From assembly GCA_945787575.1 (NCBI GenBank), contig CALZKB010000039.1:8432-56442 (forward strand): a stretch of 48,011 nt of DNA, read 5' to 3'. The position numbers and the translations under genes are program-made. Positions 8,029-16,081 of the stretch are shown here, in pieces; within the stretch, counting starts at the first letter, position 1, and every line of letters begins with the position of its first letter. This DNA comes from Thermoanaerobaculia bacterium. Its GTDB lineage: Bacteria; Acidobacteriota; Thermoanaerobaculia; Multivoradales; JAHEKO01. A model generated the notes under the pieces. That model was not told the DNA's origin. It searched no databases and saw only the letters and a program-made list of their open reading frames with translations.

Positions 8029-8960
8029 ATCACCCCGACTTTCTCCGGCAAGTAGGTCACCTCGCGCTCGCCGCGCAGGACCAGCCAGTAGCGCATCCCG
8101 ACGCGGTCCCCCAAGCGCACCGGCTCGGTCGTGTTGCGGCAGGTGATCGGTGGATGGTCCGACGGCGGACGCGGGATATCGGGCCGCAGCTCGCCGGCGA
8201 CAAGGATCTCGTCCCTTCCGTCACCATCCAAGTCGACGAGGGTCGCCGCTCGGAGGCCGGAGTTGGTCGGAGTCAGGGCCGGATCGGAGACCGCGGTCTC
8301 CTTCAGAGTCCAGCCATCGAAGACCTGAACCCGTCCCCGGTAGCCCGCCTGAGGCCGACCCCGAGAGACGGCCACGATCTCGGGGCGGAAGGCGACCGTC
8401 ACATGGCCCGCGAAGGGGCCCGAATAAGGGGCGGCGTCGTCGCGACTCTGCCAGCGAACCGCCAGAGGGTCGGCGTCGGCCAGGAACAGGGCGCTCTCGC
8501 CGCCGTTGGTCCTGCCAGCGCCCCACAGGATCTCCGCTTGCGGGTCTCTGTCGAGGTTGCCCACCACGAGATTCCGAACCGCCCAAATACTCCCTTCGAT
8601 CTCGTCTTCCAGCTCGAGGGTGGCGGTATCGAAGATCATGACGTCGGGCCACTCCCACTCGCCGATCACGAGCTCGAGCGCCGGGTCACCGTCGAGCTGG
8701 TGGAGCCGAGGCGGCCCCAACCTCGCCGCGACCGTGAGGCTCCACAGCAAGTTGCGCCCGGCTACGGACCAGGCTTCGACCGTGCTGCTCGAGCCTGCCC
8801 AGCGCACTGCGAAGAGCTCGTCGACGCCATCGCCCTCGAGATCGGCGGACTCCAGGAAGATCCCGAAGCCGGTGGGCTGGTACCACTCGACGGTGCGGGT
8901 GTCGCCGTCGACCACGCTCCCATCGGTTAGGGCGATCTCGAGCGCTTCGTCCCCATCCAT
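8022..8960 (-). CDS. FG-GAP/VCBS-repeat protein, main part (5' end split off by frameshift)
   Basis: At least four FG-GAP-type calcium-loop repeats are visible: SADLEGDGVDELFAV, HQLDGDPALELVIG, GNLDRDPQAEILWG and VDLDGDGRDEILVAG. Repeats of this kind fold as beta-propeller blades in exported proteins. The frame begins abruptly at MDGDEALEIAL, which is itself the tail of a repeat and not a normal N-terminus. A signal peptide lies just upstream in another frame (8927-9109). The C-terminus continues past the propeller with LGDRVGMRYWLVLRGEREV. The likely location is periplasmic or cell surface. As it stands, the product from 8960 would lack its export signal. Confidence 0.75.
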   Translation of the reverse strand: MDGDEALEIALTDGSVVDGDTRTVEWYQPTGFGIFLESADLEGDGVDELFAVRWAGSSSTVEAWSVAGRNLLWSLTVAARLGPPRLHQLDGDPALELVIGEWEWPDVMIFDTATLELEDEIEGSIWAVRNLVVGNLDRDPQAEILWGAGRTNGGESALFLADADPLAVRWQSRDDAAPYSGPFAGHVTVAFRPEIVAVSRGRPQAGYRGRVQVFDGWTLKETAVSDPALTPTNSGLRAATLVDLDGDGRDEILVAGELRPDIPRPPSDHPPITCRNTTEPVRLGDRVGMRYWLVLRGEREVTYLPEKVGVMC

Positions 8961-9109
8961 CCGATGCGGACGCCGTAGGCGGCCGAGGTCCAGAGAGGAA
9001 GCTGGTCCCGACGCTGAATCGAGCCGGACGCCAACTCGAAGGCTACGGCCGCGGTCGCGGCGACCGCGAGCGCCAGGCCGGCACCTCTGGCCAGTCGAGG
9101 GACTCGCAT
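8927..9109 (-). pseudogene. 5' fragment of the FG-GAP gene with signal peptide (frameshifted)
   Basis: This 60-codon frame starts with ATG and encodes a good signal peptide (MRVPRLARG, then a long Ala/Val stretch). A mature stretch ending YGVRIGWMG follows, after which the frame runs out within 10 codons. The FG-GAP gene resumes in another frame at the same place. The junction contains GGATGGATGGGG. A third GGAT copy would join the frames as RIGWMDGDEALEIAL. I read the two parts as one gene (8022-9109) broken by 4-nt slippage, or by a loss of one base, or by a sequencing error. Confidence 0.65.
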
Positions 9110-9179
9110 GCGCGGCTCCAGGAATTACTTTAGCGCCATCGCTCGGCCGCTCGCTCGTCGGCCCGGATTCTCGGGAGGT

Positions 9180-10001
9180 TCAGGGCCCCTCGATCCGCCG
9201 GTGGTCGGCGACCGGCATGGCGGCGCGCACCCTTTCGACGCGAGCGAGGTCGATCTCCGCCACGGCGAGGCCGGGACCGTCGGAGGCCATCGCCACGATG
9301 TGCCCCCAGGGGTCGACGATCATGGCGTGTCCGAAGCTCTCCCGCAGTCCCTGATCGTCATGGATCCCGCTCTGGGCCGGGGCGATCACCCAGCACTGGT
9401 TTTCGATCGCCCGAGTCCGCATCAGCGGATGCCAATGATCCTTCCCGGTGCGCAGAGTGAATGCGGACGGAACGGTGAGCATCTGGGCACCGTCGGCGGC
9501 GAGCTTCCGATAAAGCTCGCCGAAGCGTAGATCGTAGCAGACGGAGAGTCCGAAAGCTCCGAGCTCGGAGCTCGCTACGACGACCTCGGTGCCCGGGGTG
9601 ATCGTCGCCGACTCCTGGAACCGCACGTCTTCGGAGAGGTCGATGTCGAAGAGGTGGATCTTGCGGTAGACGCCGAGAACGCGCCCGTCCGGACCGAATA
9701 GCACCGAGGTGTTGTAACAGCGCTGCGGGTCCGGGCTCTGCTCGTTGAAGGAGCCGAGCAGGAGGTGGATGCCGTGCTTGACGGCGAGCTCGGTGAAGCG
9801 CGAGCAGGTCGGTCCCTCGAGGGTCTCGGCGAGCTTCACCTTGTCCTCGTGAGGACCCAGGAAATTGGCGTTCTCGGGGGTCGCGACGAAGCGCGCACCA
9901 TAGCTTGCCGCGCGGTCGACGAGGGCGCGCGCCGAGCGCCAGTTGGCGTCGGCGTCGGAGGTCGAGGTCATTTGGACCGCAGCGGCCAGGAAGCGGGACA
10001 T
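9180..10001 (-). CDS. carbon-nitrogen hydrolase (Nit1/deaminated-glutathione-amidase type)
   Basis: This 273-residue nitrilase-superfamily amidase has the full catalytic triad: Glu43 in TPEN, Lys114 in YRKIHLFD and Cys155 in SVCYDLRF. The YRKIHLFDIDL and RFGELYRKLAADGAQ segments, together with the DHWHPLMRTRAIENQCWV block, place it in the Nit1/NitFhit branch, whose known members hydrolyse deaminated glutathione. The start is ATG, with a consensus TATAAT at 10011-10016 on the minus strand 9 nt upstream and no Shine-Dalgarno. The beta-lactamase-fold gene starts divergently only 32 nt away. It is cytoplasmic. Confidence 0.92.
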   Translation of the reverse strand: MSRFLAAAVQMTSTSDADANWRSARALVDRAASYGARFVATPENANFLGPHEDKVKLAETLEGPTCSRFTELAVKHGIHLLLGSFNEQSPDPQRCYNTSVLFGPDGRVLGVYRKIHLFDIDLSEDVRFQESATITPGTEVVVASSELGAFGLSVCYDLRFGELYRKLAADGAQMLTVPSAFTLRTGKDHWHPLMRTRAIENQCWVIAPAQSGIHDDQGLRESFGHAMIVDPWGHIVAMASDGPGLAVAEIDLARVERVRAAMPVADHRRIEGP

Positions 10002-10033
10002 GGTGCCGCCATTATAGGTATCCTCGCTGCCTC
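10002..10033. promoter_or_regulatory. 32-nt divergent promoter
   Basis: The two divergent ATG codons are 32 nt apart. The plus-strand string attatagg reads TATAAT on the minus strand (10011-10016, 9 nt before the amidase ATG). It overlaps TATAGGTAT on the plus strand, 12 nt before the hydrolase ATG. Any -35 elements must lie inside the opposite gene, so the two transcription starts should interfere with each other. Confidence 0.55.
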
Positions 10034-11146
10034 ATGAGCCTCTCCGGCAGTCGCGAGCAGCTCGAGCAGGGCATCGCCGACGGCCTTCACTCAGGCGGTC
10101 AGTTGGCCGTCCTCCGGAACGGAGACACCGCCGCCGACTTCGCCTTCGGTGAAGCGCGCGCCGGCGAGACGATGACGCGCGAGCACCTGATGCTCTGGCT
10201 GTCGGTCACCAAGCCGGTGACGGCGGTAGCCGTTGCGCAGCTCTGGGAGCGGGGACGGCTCGACCTCGACGCGCCGGTCGCCGACGTGATCCCGGAGTTC
10301 GCGGCCGGCGGCAAGGAGAGGGTCACGACCCGTCACCTCCTCACCCACACGGGTGGGATTCGCAAGCTCGGCCTGCGCTTCCCGGAAGCCCCTTGGGACG
10401 AGATCATCGAGCGCATCGCCGCGATGAAGCTCGAGCCGCGCTGGATTCCCGGACGCAAGGCCGGCTATCACCTTTCCTCGAGCTGGTTCATTCTCGGCGA
10501 GATCGTGCGACGACTCGACGGTCGCGAGCTTGGGAGCTACGTGCGGGAGGAGCTTTTCGAACCGCTCGGGATGGACGATTGCTGGGTCGGAATACCCCCA
10601 GAGCACTACGACCGCTATGCGGAGCGAATCGCCCCGGTCTACGACACCGGAGACCTCGACTCGGACGACGGGGGTGCGCCGCGCCCCTGGACCGATCGAG
10701 CCCATGCCACGCACTGCTCGCCGGGCGGCGGCGGCTTCGGCCCCGCCCACCAGCTCGCTCGGTTCTGGGTGATGCTGCTCGCCGGCGGGGAGGGCGGCGG
10801 GCGGCGTCTGTTGTCGCCGCAGACCGCCGCCGCAATCACCGCCCGCCATCGAGTCGGGCTCTTCGACCACACGTTCCGTCACCAGCTCGACTGGGGTCTC
10901 GGGGTGATCGTGAACTCCTCCTGGCACGGGGAGCCCGGAATGCCCTACGGGTTCGGTCGTCACGCATCTCAAAGGACGTTCGGCCATGGCGGTTACCGTT
11001 CGGCCGTCGCGTTCGCCGATCCCGAGGAGGGGCTCGTCGTCGTTTGCATCGTCAACGGCACGCCGACGGACGAGGCACATCGCCTCCGCTTCGACGCTCT
11101 CTGCGACGCGGTGTACGAGGACCTCGGCCGACGCCCATCAAGCTGA
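10034..11146 (+). CDS. serine hydrolase, beta-lactamase / penicillin-binding-protein-like fold (class C type)
   Basis: This 370-residue protein has the SxxK motif as Ser57-Val-Thr-Lys60, a YxN-like Tyr in GYHLSSSW, and the HxG motif in FGHGGYRSA. These are the three landmarks of the class C beta-lactamase/esterase EstB/PBP4-like family. RHLLTHTGGI and FEPLGMDD are further signatures. There is no signal peptide, so an intracellular esterase or peptidase-like role is more likely than antibiotic resistance. The frame is open upstream to 9905, but ATG 10034 fits the family N-terminus. The 3' end overlaps the convergent CAP-domain gene by 95 nt. Confidence 0.9.
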   Translation: MSLSGSREQLEQGIADGLHSGGQLAVLRNGDTAADFAFGEARAGETMTREHLMLWLSVTKPVTAVAVAQLWERGRLDLDAPVADVIPEFAAGGKERVTTRHLLTHTGGIRKLGLRFPEAPWDEIIERIAAMKLEPRWIPGRKAGYHLSSSWFILGEIVRRLDGRELGSYVREELFEPLGMDDCWVGIPPEHYDRYAERIAPVYDTGDLDSDDGGAPRPWTDRAHATHCSPGGGGFGPAHQLARFWVMLLAGGEGGGRRLLSPQTAAAITARHRVGLFDHTFRHQLDWGLGVIVNSSWHGEPGMPYGFGRHASQRTFGHGGYRSAVAFADPEEGLVVVCIVNGTPTDEAHRLRFDALCDAVYEDLGRRPSS

Positions 11147-11585
11147 AGCGGGGGCTGAGGATGTTGGGCCGGTGCTCCTCACTCGCCATCAACCGGTCGT
11201 GCGCCCAAGCGGCCGGATTCGCGATGTTGGTCGTACTTGCCAGGTTCTCGCCGGCCGCCCGGAACGAGATGCCAGCCGTCGTGAGACGTTCGCTTACGGT
11301 CTCGCCGCGACCGTTCAAGTGCGCGAAGTACCCCTGGTCCCGCATGTCCTCACTGTGCGCGCGGGCGACCCGAGCGAGGTCGTCTCGGAAGCTCACAGAG
11401 GGCTCGACGCCCGCCTCCGTTCTCGCGACGTTGACCAACGCGAAGGACTCGAATTCGACCTGTTGTGGTTCCGGAGCTCCCGGGGGCGCGGTCGGGCCGC
11501 CGTCGCTTGCTCCCGAGCATCCGACCACGACGATCAGAGCCGTAGCGGCGCAGCAGCGGATGAGGCTTGAACTCCAGGAGATCAT
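11052..11585 (-). CDS. CAP-domain (SCP/PR-1) lipoprotein, C-terminally truncated
   Basis: The start is ATG 11585, with GGAGGGG about 10 nt upstream. The signal sequence ends in the lipobox VVGC, so it should be a lipoprotein. A CAP domain follows: FALVNVARTEAGV, RVARAHSEDMRDQGYFAHLN, AGENLA, and the HRPNILSPRFSLMGVGR stretch. The CAP fold normally continues after MGVG with a strand like WYVTQxFG. Here that strand is missing and is replaced by a Pro/Arg-rich run encoded antisense to the 3' end of the neighbouring hydrolase gene. The SCP core His and Glu positions appear kept. It may still fold partly; extracytoplasmic function is unknown. Confidence 0.7.
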   Translation of the reverse strand: MISWSSSLIRCCAATALIVVVGCSGASDGGPTAPPGAPEPQQVEFESFALVNVARTEAGVEPSVSFRDDLARVARAHSEDMRDQGYFAHLNGRGETVSERLTTAGISFRAAGENLASTTNIANPAAWAHDRLMASEEHRPNILSPRFSLMGVGRGPRTPRRRERRSGGDVPRPSACR

Positions 11586-11698
11586 CGGAGAAGCTCCCCT
11601 CCAATCCTGCCGATGCGTGCGCCGACTCGATATGAAGAGCCTCACAGCCCAGGCCCGAGCGCCGACGGGAGCCGCTGCGAGAGCTCTCGGGCTGACTG

Positions 11699-12562
11699 CT
11701 ACGCCGCAGCTGCGATCAGGCAGCGATTGCGGAATCGACTTAGCCGGCGGAGGTACTCGAAGCCTCCGTGGCGATGCACGTCGTTGTGCCCGGCGCCGGC
11801 CACCGCGTAGAACTCCTTGGGATCCGCGGCCCGATCGAACAGCTCTCGACCGAGCGCCAGCGGCAAGGTGCCGTCCGCATCGCCGTGAACGAACAGCTTG
11901 GGCAAGGTGAGCTCGCCGACCTTGTCGAGCGAGCGGAACCGGGCACGGGCCACCCGATGGATCGGGAGGTTCGGATAAAACGCCTTCGCCGCCGCCTTGA
12001 CGTCGGTGAAGGTCGACTGGGCGACCAGGCCCGCGACCTCGCAGTCGAGCGCGGCGTCGATCGCGACCGCCCCGCCCAGCGAATGGCCGAAGAGCAAAAT
12101 CTCCGACGCCGGTCTCTCCAGTCGCTCTGTCACGAAGGCGTGAGCCGCGCGCACGTCGCGACAGAGTCCCCGCTCGCTGGGCGATCCGGCGCTACGACCG
12201 TAGCCGCGGTAGTCGAACGCGAAAACGTGGACCTTGAGCCGCCGCAGGTGCCGGAGGAATCCGATCTGGTGAGCGATGCTGCCGCTGTTGCCGTGGCAGA
12301 AGAGAATCGTCCCCTTGGCCCGCTTGTGGGGGATCCACCAGCCGTTTAGATCGACGCCGTCCGGAGTCGAGAACCAGCAGTCTTCGACATCGAGCCCATA
12401 GGGTGCGGGGTTCCAAATGCCGTTCGGATAGCGATCGGGCAGAAACATCGAACCGCGTTGCACACGGTGACGCAGATAGCCGATCGCGGACAGGCCTCCC
12501 GCCACCGCCATGGCGGGCCAGCTGTACCTGCGGAGTCTCGACTTCTCGGCTTCGGTTCTCAT
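11699..12562 (-). CDS. alpha/beta hydrolase (ABHD13/BEM46-like)
   Basis: This 287-residue protein has an N-terminal hydrophobic segment (about 15-28) that may anchor it. The hydrolase core shows the oxyanion stretch FCHGNSGS, FDYRGYGRS, the nucleophile elbow GHSLGG, the acid in HGDADGTLP and the catalytic His in GAGHNDVH. This set is typical of the BEM46/ABHD13 serine-hydrolase family, whose substrates are mostly unknown. The start is ATG. The 113 nt between this gene and the CAP gene hold no other coding sequence that I can support. Confidence 0.87.
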   Translation of the reverse strand: MRTEAEKSRLRRYSWPAMAVAGGLSAIGYLRHRVQRGSMFLPDRYPNGIWNPAPYGLDVEDCWFSTPDGVDLNGWWIPHKRAKGTILFCHGNSGSIAHQIGFLRHLRRLKVHVFAFDYRGYGRSAGSPSERGLCRDVRAAHAFVTERLERPASEILLFGHSLGGAVAIDAALDCEVAGLVAQSTFTDVKAAAKAFYPNLPIHRVARARFRSLDKVGELTLPKLFVHGDADGTLPLALGRELFDRAADPKEFYAVAGAGHNDVHRHGGFEYLRRLSRFRNRCLIAAAA

Positions 12563-12645
12563 CGCTCGATCTCGGACTGCGCAACGCTACCAGGGCGGTT
12601 CGAATTCCGCTTACTCTCCCTTTCCGATCCGCTATGATTCGGGCG

Positions 12646-13173
12646 ATGAGCCCCCAACGTCGGTACTGTCTCGCAGCCCTCGCGAGCGCCCTGCTCTTGC
12701 CTCTGGCAGGGGCGGCGCAACAAGAAGCCGCAGCCAAGCTCGCCCTGACCGTGGTCGACGTCGAGCCGGCCAACCCAGGCGCAGACACCCTCTGCCGTCT
12801 CAAGGTCACGATTCGTAACGACGGCGATCAGATCGCCTCGCAGCTCGGCTTCAACGTCAAACTGAACGGCGAGGAGCTAGGCGTCTACGGCAACCAGCTC
12901 TTCATGTACCCGGTGCCGGCCGGCGGCGAGCTCGAGATTCCGCTCTACAACTTCTGGACGACCGAGACTTCTCGACCGACGATGCCTGCGAACGGCAAGT
13001 TCGCCGTCGAAGTCGAGTTGCGAGAAGCACAGTGGATGGACATCTCGATCGAGAAGGAGATCGTCGAGCGCGCCGGAGAGCAGGTCGAGGAAGAGGTCGA
13101 GGTCTGGACCCCTCTCGGCCCCGTGACCGGGCTTCCCGTCGCAGCCGGCGTCACCCTCGACGCGGCCGGCTAG
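12646..13173 (+). CDS. exported protein with CARDB-like Ig domain
   Basis: A signal peptide (RRYCLAALASALLLPLAGAAQQ) precedes a single beta-sandwich resembling CARDB/APHP domains: VDVEPANPGADTLCRLKVTIRNDGD, FNVKLNGEELGVYG and a VEVELREAQWM strand. There is one Cys and no lipobox. Two in-frame ATGs exist (12634 and 12646). I prefer 12646 because TATGAT at 12633-12638 lies 7 nt before it, so the first ATG would fall inside the -10 box. A secreted or periplasmic binding role is inferred only. Confidence 0.7.
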   Translation: MSPQRRYCLAALASALLLPLAGAAQQEAAAKLALTVVDVEPANPGADTLCRLKVTIRNDGDQIASQLGFNVKLNGEELGVYGNQLFMYPVPAGGELEIPLYNFWTTETSRPTMPANGKFAVEVELREAQWMDISIEKEIVERAGEQVEEEVEVWTPLGPVTGLPVAAGVTLDAAG

Positions 13174-13190
13174 CGGCTTCCGGCTAGCCG
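13167..13190. terminator. bidirectional hairpin containing both stop codons
   Basis: CGGCTAG (13167-13173) pairs with CTAGCCG (13184-13190) around a 10-nt loop. The TAG in the left arm is the stop of the plus-strand Ig protein gene. The right arm contains the TAG stop of the minus-strand lipoprotein gene. No strong T-run follows on either side, so termination efficiency is uncertain. Confidence 0.45.
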
Positions 13191-14062
13191 TCCGTCGGCT
13201 TCCAGGCCAGGAGATCGACCGCCAGCGCACGACCGTCCAAGTTGACCCTGGTCACGAGCTGGTAGTGCGGAGTAAAGGCCAGCTCGCACCGACCTACGCC
13301 TTCACCGATCGCCACATCGATGACGTGGGTGCCGAGCCCGGTGAAGGTCCAGGTCTCTTCGGAGCAGGTGGTCGTCACATCGAGGGCGACGTCGGCATAG
13401 CCCTCGCTGAGGACGAGATCCTCGGTCTGGGGATCCGCCGGCGGCACCCGCACGTGAACCCTCAGGCTCCCTGCGCCCGGGATCTCGGTGAGGCGGATCT
13501 GGCCGTCACCGCGCAGCCACCTCCGGCCGAGGATCTGAACGTCGGTTCCGGCCTCGGTCGCTTGCCAGGTCGGAGAAAAGAAGAACTTGGGCGCGCCGAC
13601 CGTGCTGTCGCCGGCGATCAAGCTGCCGACGACGTACTCCTGAGCGGTGACCTCCTCACCCGCGGTCTCCAGTGCCCAGCGACCGGAGTTCGGGTCGAAG
13701 AGACCCATCGTCAGCCGGTAGGCTCCAGGCTCGAGCGGCGGAGCCAGCGCCGACTGGTAGAGATCGATCGAGTAGGTCTCGGAGCGACCGACTCTCCAGT
13801 CGAAGGGCAGCGGGTGGTCGAAGGTTCGAACGACGGTGCCCGAATCGTCGAGCACGTGGACCATCACGTAGGGGGACGCTCCCCCTTCGAGGTCCGCGGT
13901 GGGCTCCAAGTGGATGTCGATGGCGGTGTAGCGGGGGAAGCCGAGAGCGACTTCAGCCGGCTCGACCCTCAGCGAGCCGACCGGGGTCGGAGGCTCCCCG
14001 CACCCCCAGGCCAAGGTGACGACAACCACGAGTGCGGCAACGAAACGTCGATCGGAATCCAT
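13184..14062 (-). CDS. lipoprotein of unknown function
   Basis: The start is ATG 14062, preceded by a strong Shine-Dalgarno (GGAGGGGG); the longer frame to 14098 is rejected on that basis. The signal sequence ends in TLAWGC, a plausible lipobox. The 292-residue mature chain is beta-rich with repeated D-L-x-x-G and strand patterns and two late Cys residues (TTTCSEE and GRCELAF) that could form a disulphide. Upstream, TACAAT (extended TGC) about 30 nt before the ATG is a candidate -10. No family recognised. Its stop shares a hairpin with the convergent Ig-domain gene. Confidence 0.7.
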   Translation of the reverse strand: MDSDRRFVAALVVVVTLAWGCGEPPTPVGSLRVEPAEVALGFPRYTAIDIHLEPTADLEGGASPYVMVHVLDDSGTVVRTFDHPLPFDWRVGRSETYSIDLYQSALAPPLEPGAYRLTMGLFDPNSGRWALETAGEEVTAQEYVVGSLIAGDSTVGAPKFFFSPTWQATEAGTDVQILGRRWLRGDGQIRLTEIPGAGSLRVHVRVPPADPQTEDLVLSEGYADVALDVTTTCSEETWTFTGLGTHVIDVAIGEGVGRCELAFTPHYQLVTRVNLDGRALAVDLLAWKPTDG

Positions 14063-14211
14063 CGGGTCCCCCTCCAGACTGCCGCGGGATTGTAGCAACT
14101 CGCGGCCACGAAGACCTCTGCCACGGGCTGCTAGACTCCGCTCCCAGCAACGACGAGCCCATGAGTGTCCTCATCCGTTCGAAGGGTGCCTGACGCGGGC
14201 CCCGCGAGACC

Positions 14212-15996
14212 ATGACCTTCGACACCGCCATCCTGCTCGCCATCGTCGTCCTGACGATCACCGCGTTCGTCCGCGAATGGGCGTCGATGGACGTCATTGC
14301 CCTCAGCTGCCTGGCCCTTCTGCTGCTGTTCAACCTGGTAACGACGAAGGAAGCGGTCGCTGGATTCAGCAACTCGGCGGTCATCACCGTAATGATGATG
14401 TTCATCCTCTCCGAGGGGCTCGTGCAGAGCGGCCTCGTGACCAAGGCCGGTTACCGGATCGCCGATCTCACGGGCACCTCCCAGATGGTGGCCTCGGTGC
14501 TGCTACTGGCCCTGGTCGGGGTGATCTCGGCGTTCATCAACAACACGGCGGCCGTCAGCGTCTTCATGCCGGTCGCCATTCACCTGTGCCGGCACTTTCG
14601 CATCAGCCCGTCCAAGCTGCTGATGCCCCTTTCGTTCGTCGCCGTGGCGGGAGGCACGTGCACGCTTTTCGGCACGTCGACCAACCTGCTCGTCGGTTCG
14701 CTCGCGGAGGAGAGCGGGCTGCGCCCGTTCGGGGTTTTCGAGTTCGCTGCTTTCGGCTTCATCCTCCTCGTCGTCGGGCTCACTTACAACGTCTTCGTGC
14801 CGATGCGATTGCTCCCCTCGCGCACGATCCTCTCGTCGCTCACCCGCAAGTACCACCTGTCCGGCTACCTCACCGAGCTCAGGGTGCCGCCCGGCTCCAA
14901 GCTGATCGGCCGCACCGTCGTCGAGGAGCAGGTCAGCCAGCGCTTCCAGCTCAATGTGCTCGAGATCCTGCGGGGTCGGGAGAAGATCGCTGCCGATCTG
15001 CGCTCGATTCCGCTCGAAGCCGGCGACGCCCTGATCGTGCGCGGCGGGGTCGAGGACATCATCGGCTTCCGAGAGCAGTTCGGACTGCTGCTGCTGACGG
15101 ACATCAAGCTGAGCGACGAGGATCTTTCGGATGCCCACACCATCCTCGCGGAGGTTCAGCTATCTCCCGCCTCGGAGCTGGTCGACAGCACGCTCAAAGA
15201 GATCGACTTCCGTCGGCGCTTCGGCTGTTTCGTCCTCGCCCTGAATCGCACCGGAGAGCTCATCCAGGAAAGGCTCGCCCATATCAAGCTCAGGCAGTGG
15301 GACACGGTCCTCGTCTTCGGGCCGCGCTCGCGAGTGGAAGCGCTCTACGAGATGGAGGATTTCGTGGCTCTGGGCGAGCGGGATCTCAAGCTCAACCTCT
15401 CGCCGCGGTGGTGGATCAGCGCCGGCACGATCACCGCGGTGGTGCTGCTCTCCGCCTTCGCGATCATGCCGATCCTCAAGGCGGCGATCCTCGGAGTCGT
15501 CGTGCTGCTGCTCACGCGAGTGATCACCATCCAGCAGTCCTACCACGCCATCGACTGGACGGTCATCTTTCTGCTGGCCGCGATCCTGCCCCTCAGCACG
15601 GCCATGACCAACACCGGGCTCGCGGACTGGATAGGCAGCGCGCTCGGGCGCTTCGGCGTCGAGTACGGCGCACTGGCCATGCTCTCGCTCCTCTACTTGG
15701 CGACTTCGCTGCTCACCTCCTTCTTCTCGAACAACGCCACGGCCGTGCTCATGGCACCGATCGCCCTCACCGCCGCTGTTCAGCTCGGAATCGACGCCAG
15801 GCCCCTGCTGATGGCCGTCGCCTACGCGGCGTCGGCGAGCTTCATGACACCCATGGGCTACCAGACCAACGCGATGGTGTTCGGCCCAGGCAACTACAGG
15901 TTCGGCGACTACCTCAAGTTCGGCGCTCCGTTGAATCTGATCTTCTGGATCCTGGCGACGATCCTGATCCCCGTGATCTTCCCATTCTCCGGTTAG
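14212..15996 (+). CDS. SLC13/DASS-type anion:sodium symporter with RCK-C (TrkA-C) insert
   Basis: The 594-residue transporter has two halves of membrane helices, each with the family substrate/Na+ loop: FINNTAAVSVFMP in the first half and FFSNNATAVLMAP in the second. Between them (about residues 210-380) lie two TrkA-C/RCK_C domains: LRVPPGSKLIGRTV...ILRG and VQLSPASELVDSTL...LNRTGELIQ. This is the architecture of the bacterial sulfate-transporter-like subfamily (SAC1/SLT type). Transport of sulfate, a dicarboxylate or a similar anion is inferred. The start is ATG 14212. TGCTAGACT lies about 80 nt upstream as a candidate promoter. Confidence 0.9.
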   Translation: MTFDTAILLAIVVLTITAFVREWASMDVIALSCLALLLLFNLVTTKEAVAGFSNSAVITVMMMFILSEGLVQSGLVTKAGYRIADLTGTSQMVASVLLLALVGVISAFINNTAAVSVFMPVAIHLCRHFRISPSKLLMPLSFVAVAGGTCTLFGTSTNLLVGSLAEESGLRPFGVFEFAAFGFILLVVGLTYNVFVPMRLLPSRTILSSLTRKYHLSGYLTELRVPPGSKLIGRTVVEEQVSQRFQLNVLEILRGREKIAADLRSIPLEAGDALIVRGGVEDIIGFREQFGLLLLTDIKLSDEDLSDAHTILAEVQLSPASELVDSTLKEIDFRRRFGCFVLALNRTGELIQERLAHIKLRQWDTVLVFGPRSRVEALYEMEDFVALGERDLKLNLSPRWWISAGTITAVVLLSAFAIMPILKAAILGVVVLLLTRVITIQQSYHAIDWTVIFLLAAILPLSTAMTNTGLADWIGSALGRFGVEYGALAMLSLLYLATSLLTSFFSNNATAVLMAPIALTAAVQLGIDARPLLMAVAYAASASFMTPMGYQTNAMVFGPGNYRFGDYLKFGAPLNLIFWILATILIPVIFPFSG

Positions 15997-16081
15997 GGTC
16001 GGTTCATCCCTGGCCGGCCACCTGTCCGACCCGACCGCCGAGGATGACCGGACCGAACGAGTCGATCCCGGCTGCTCGCCG

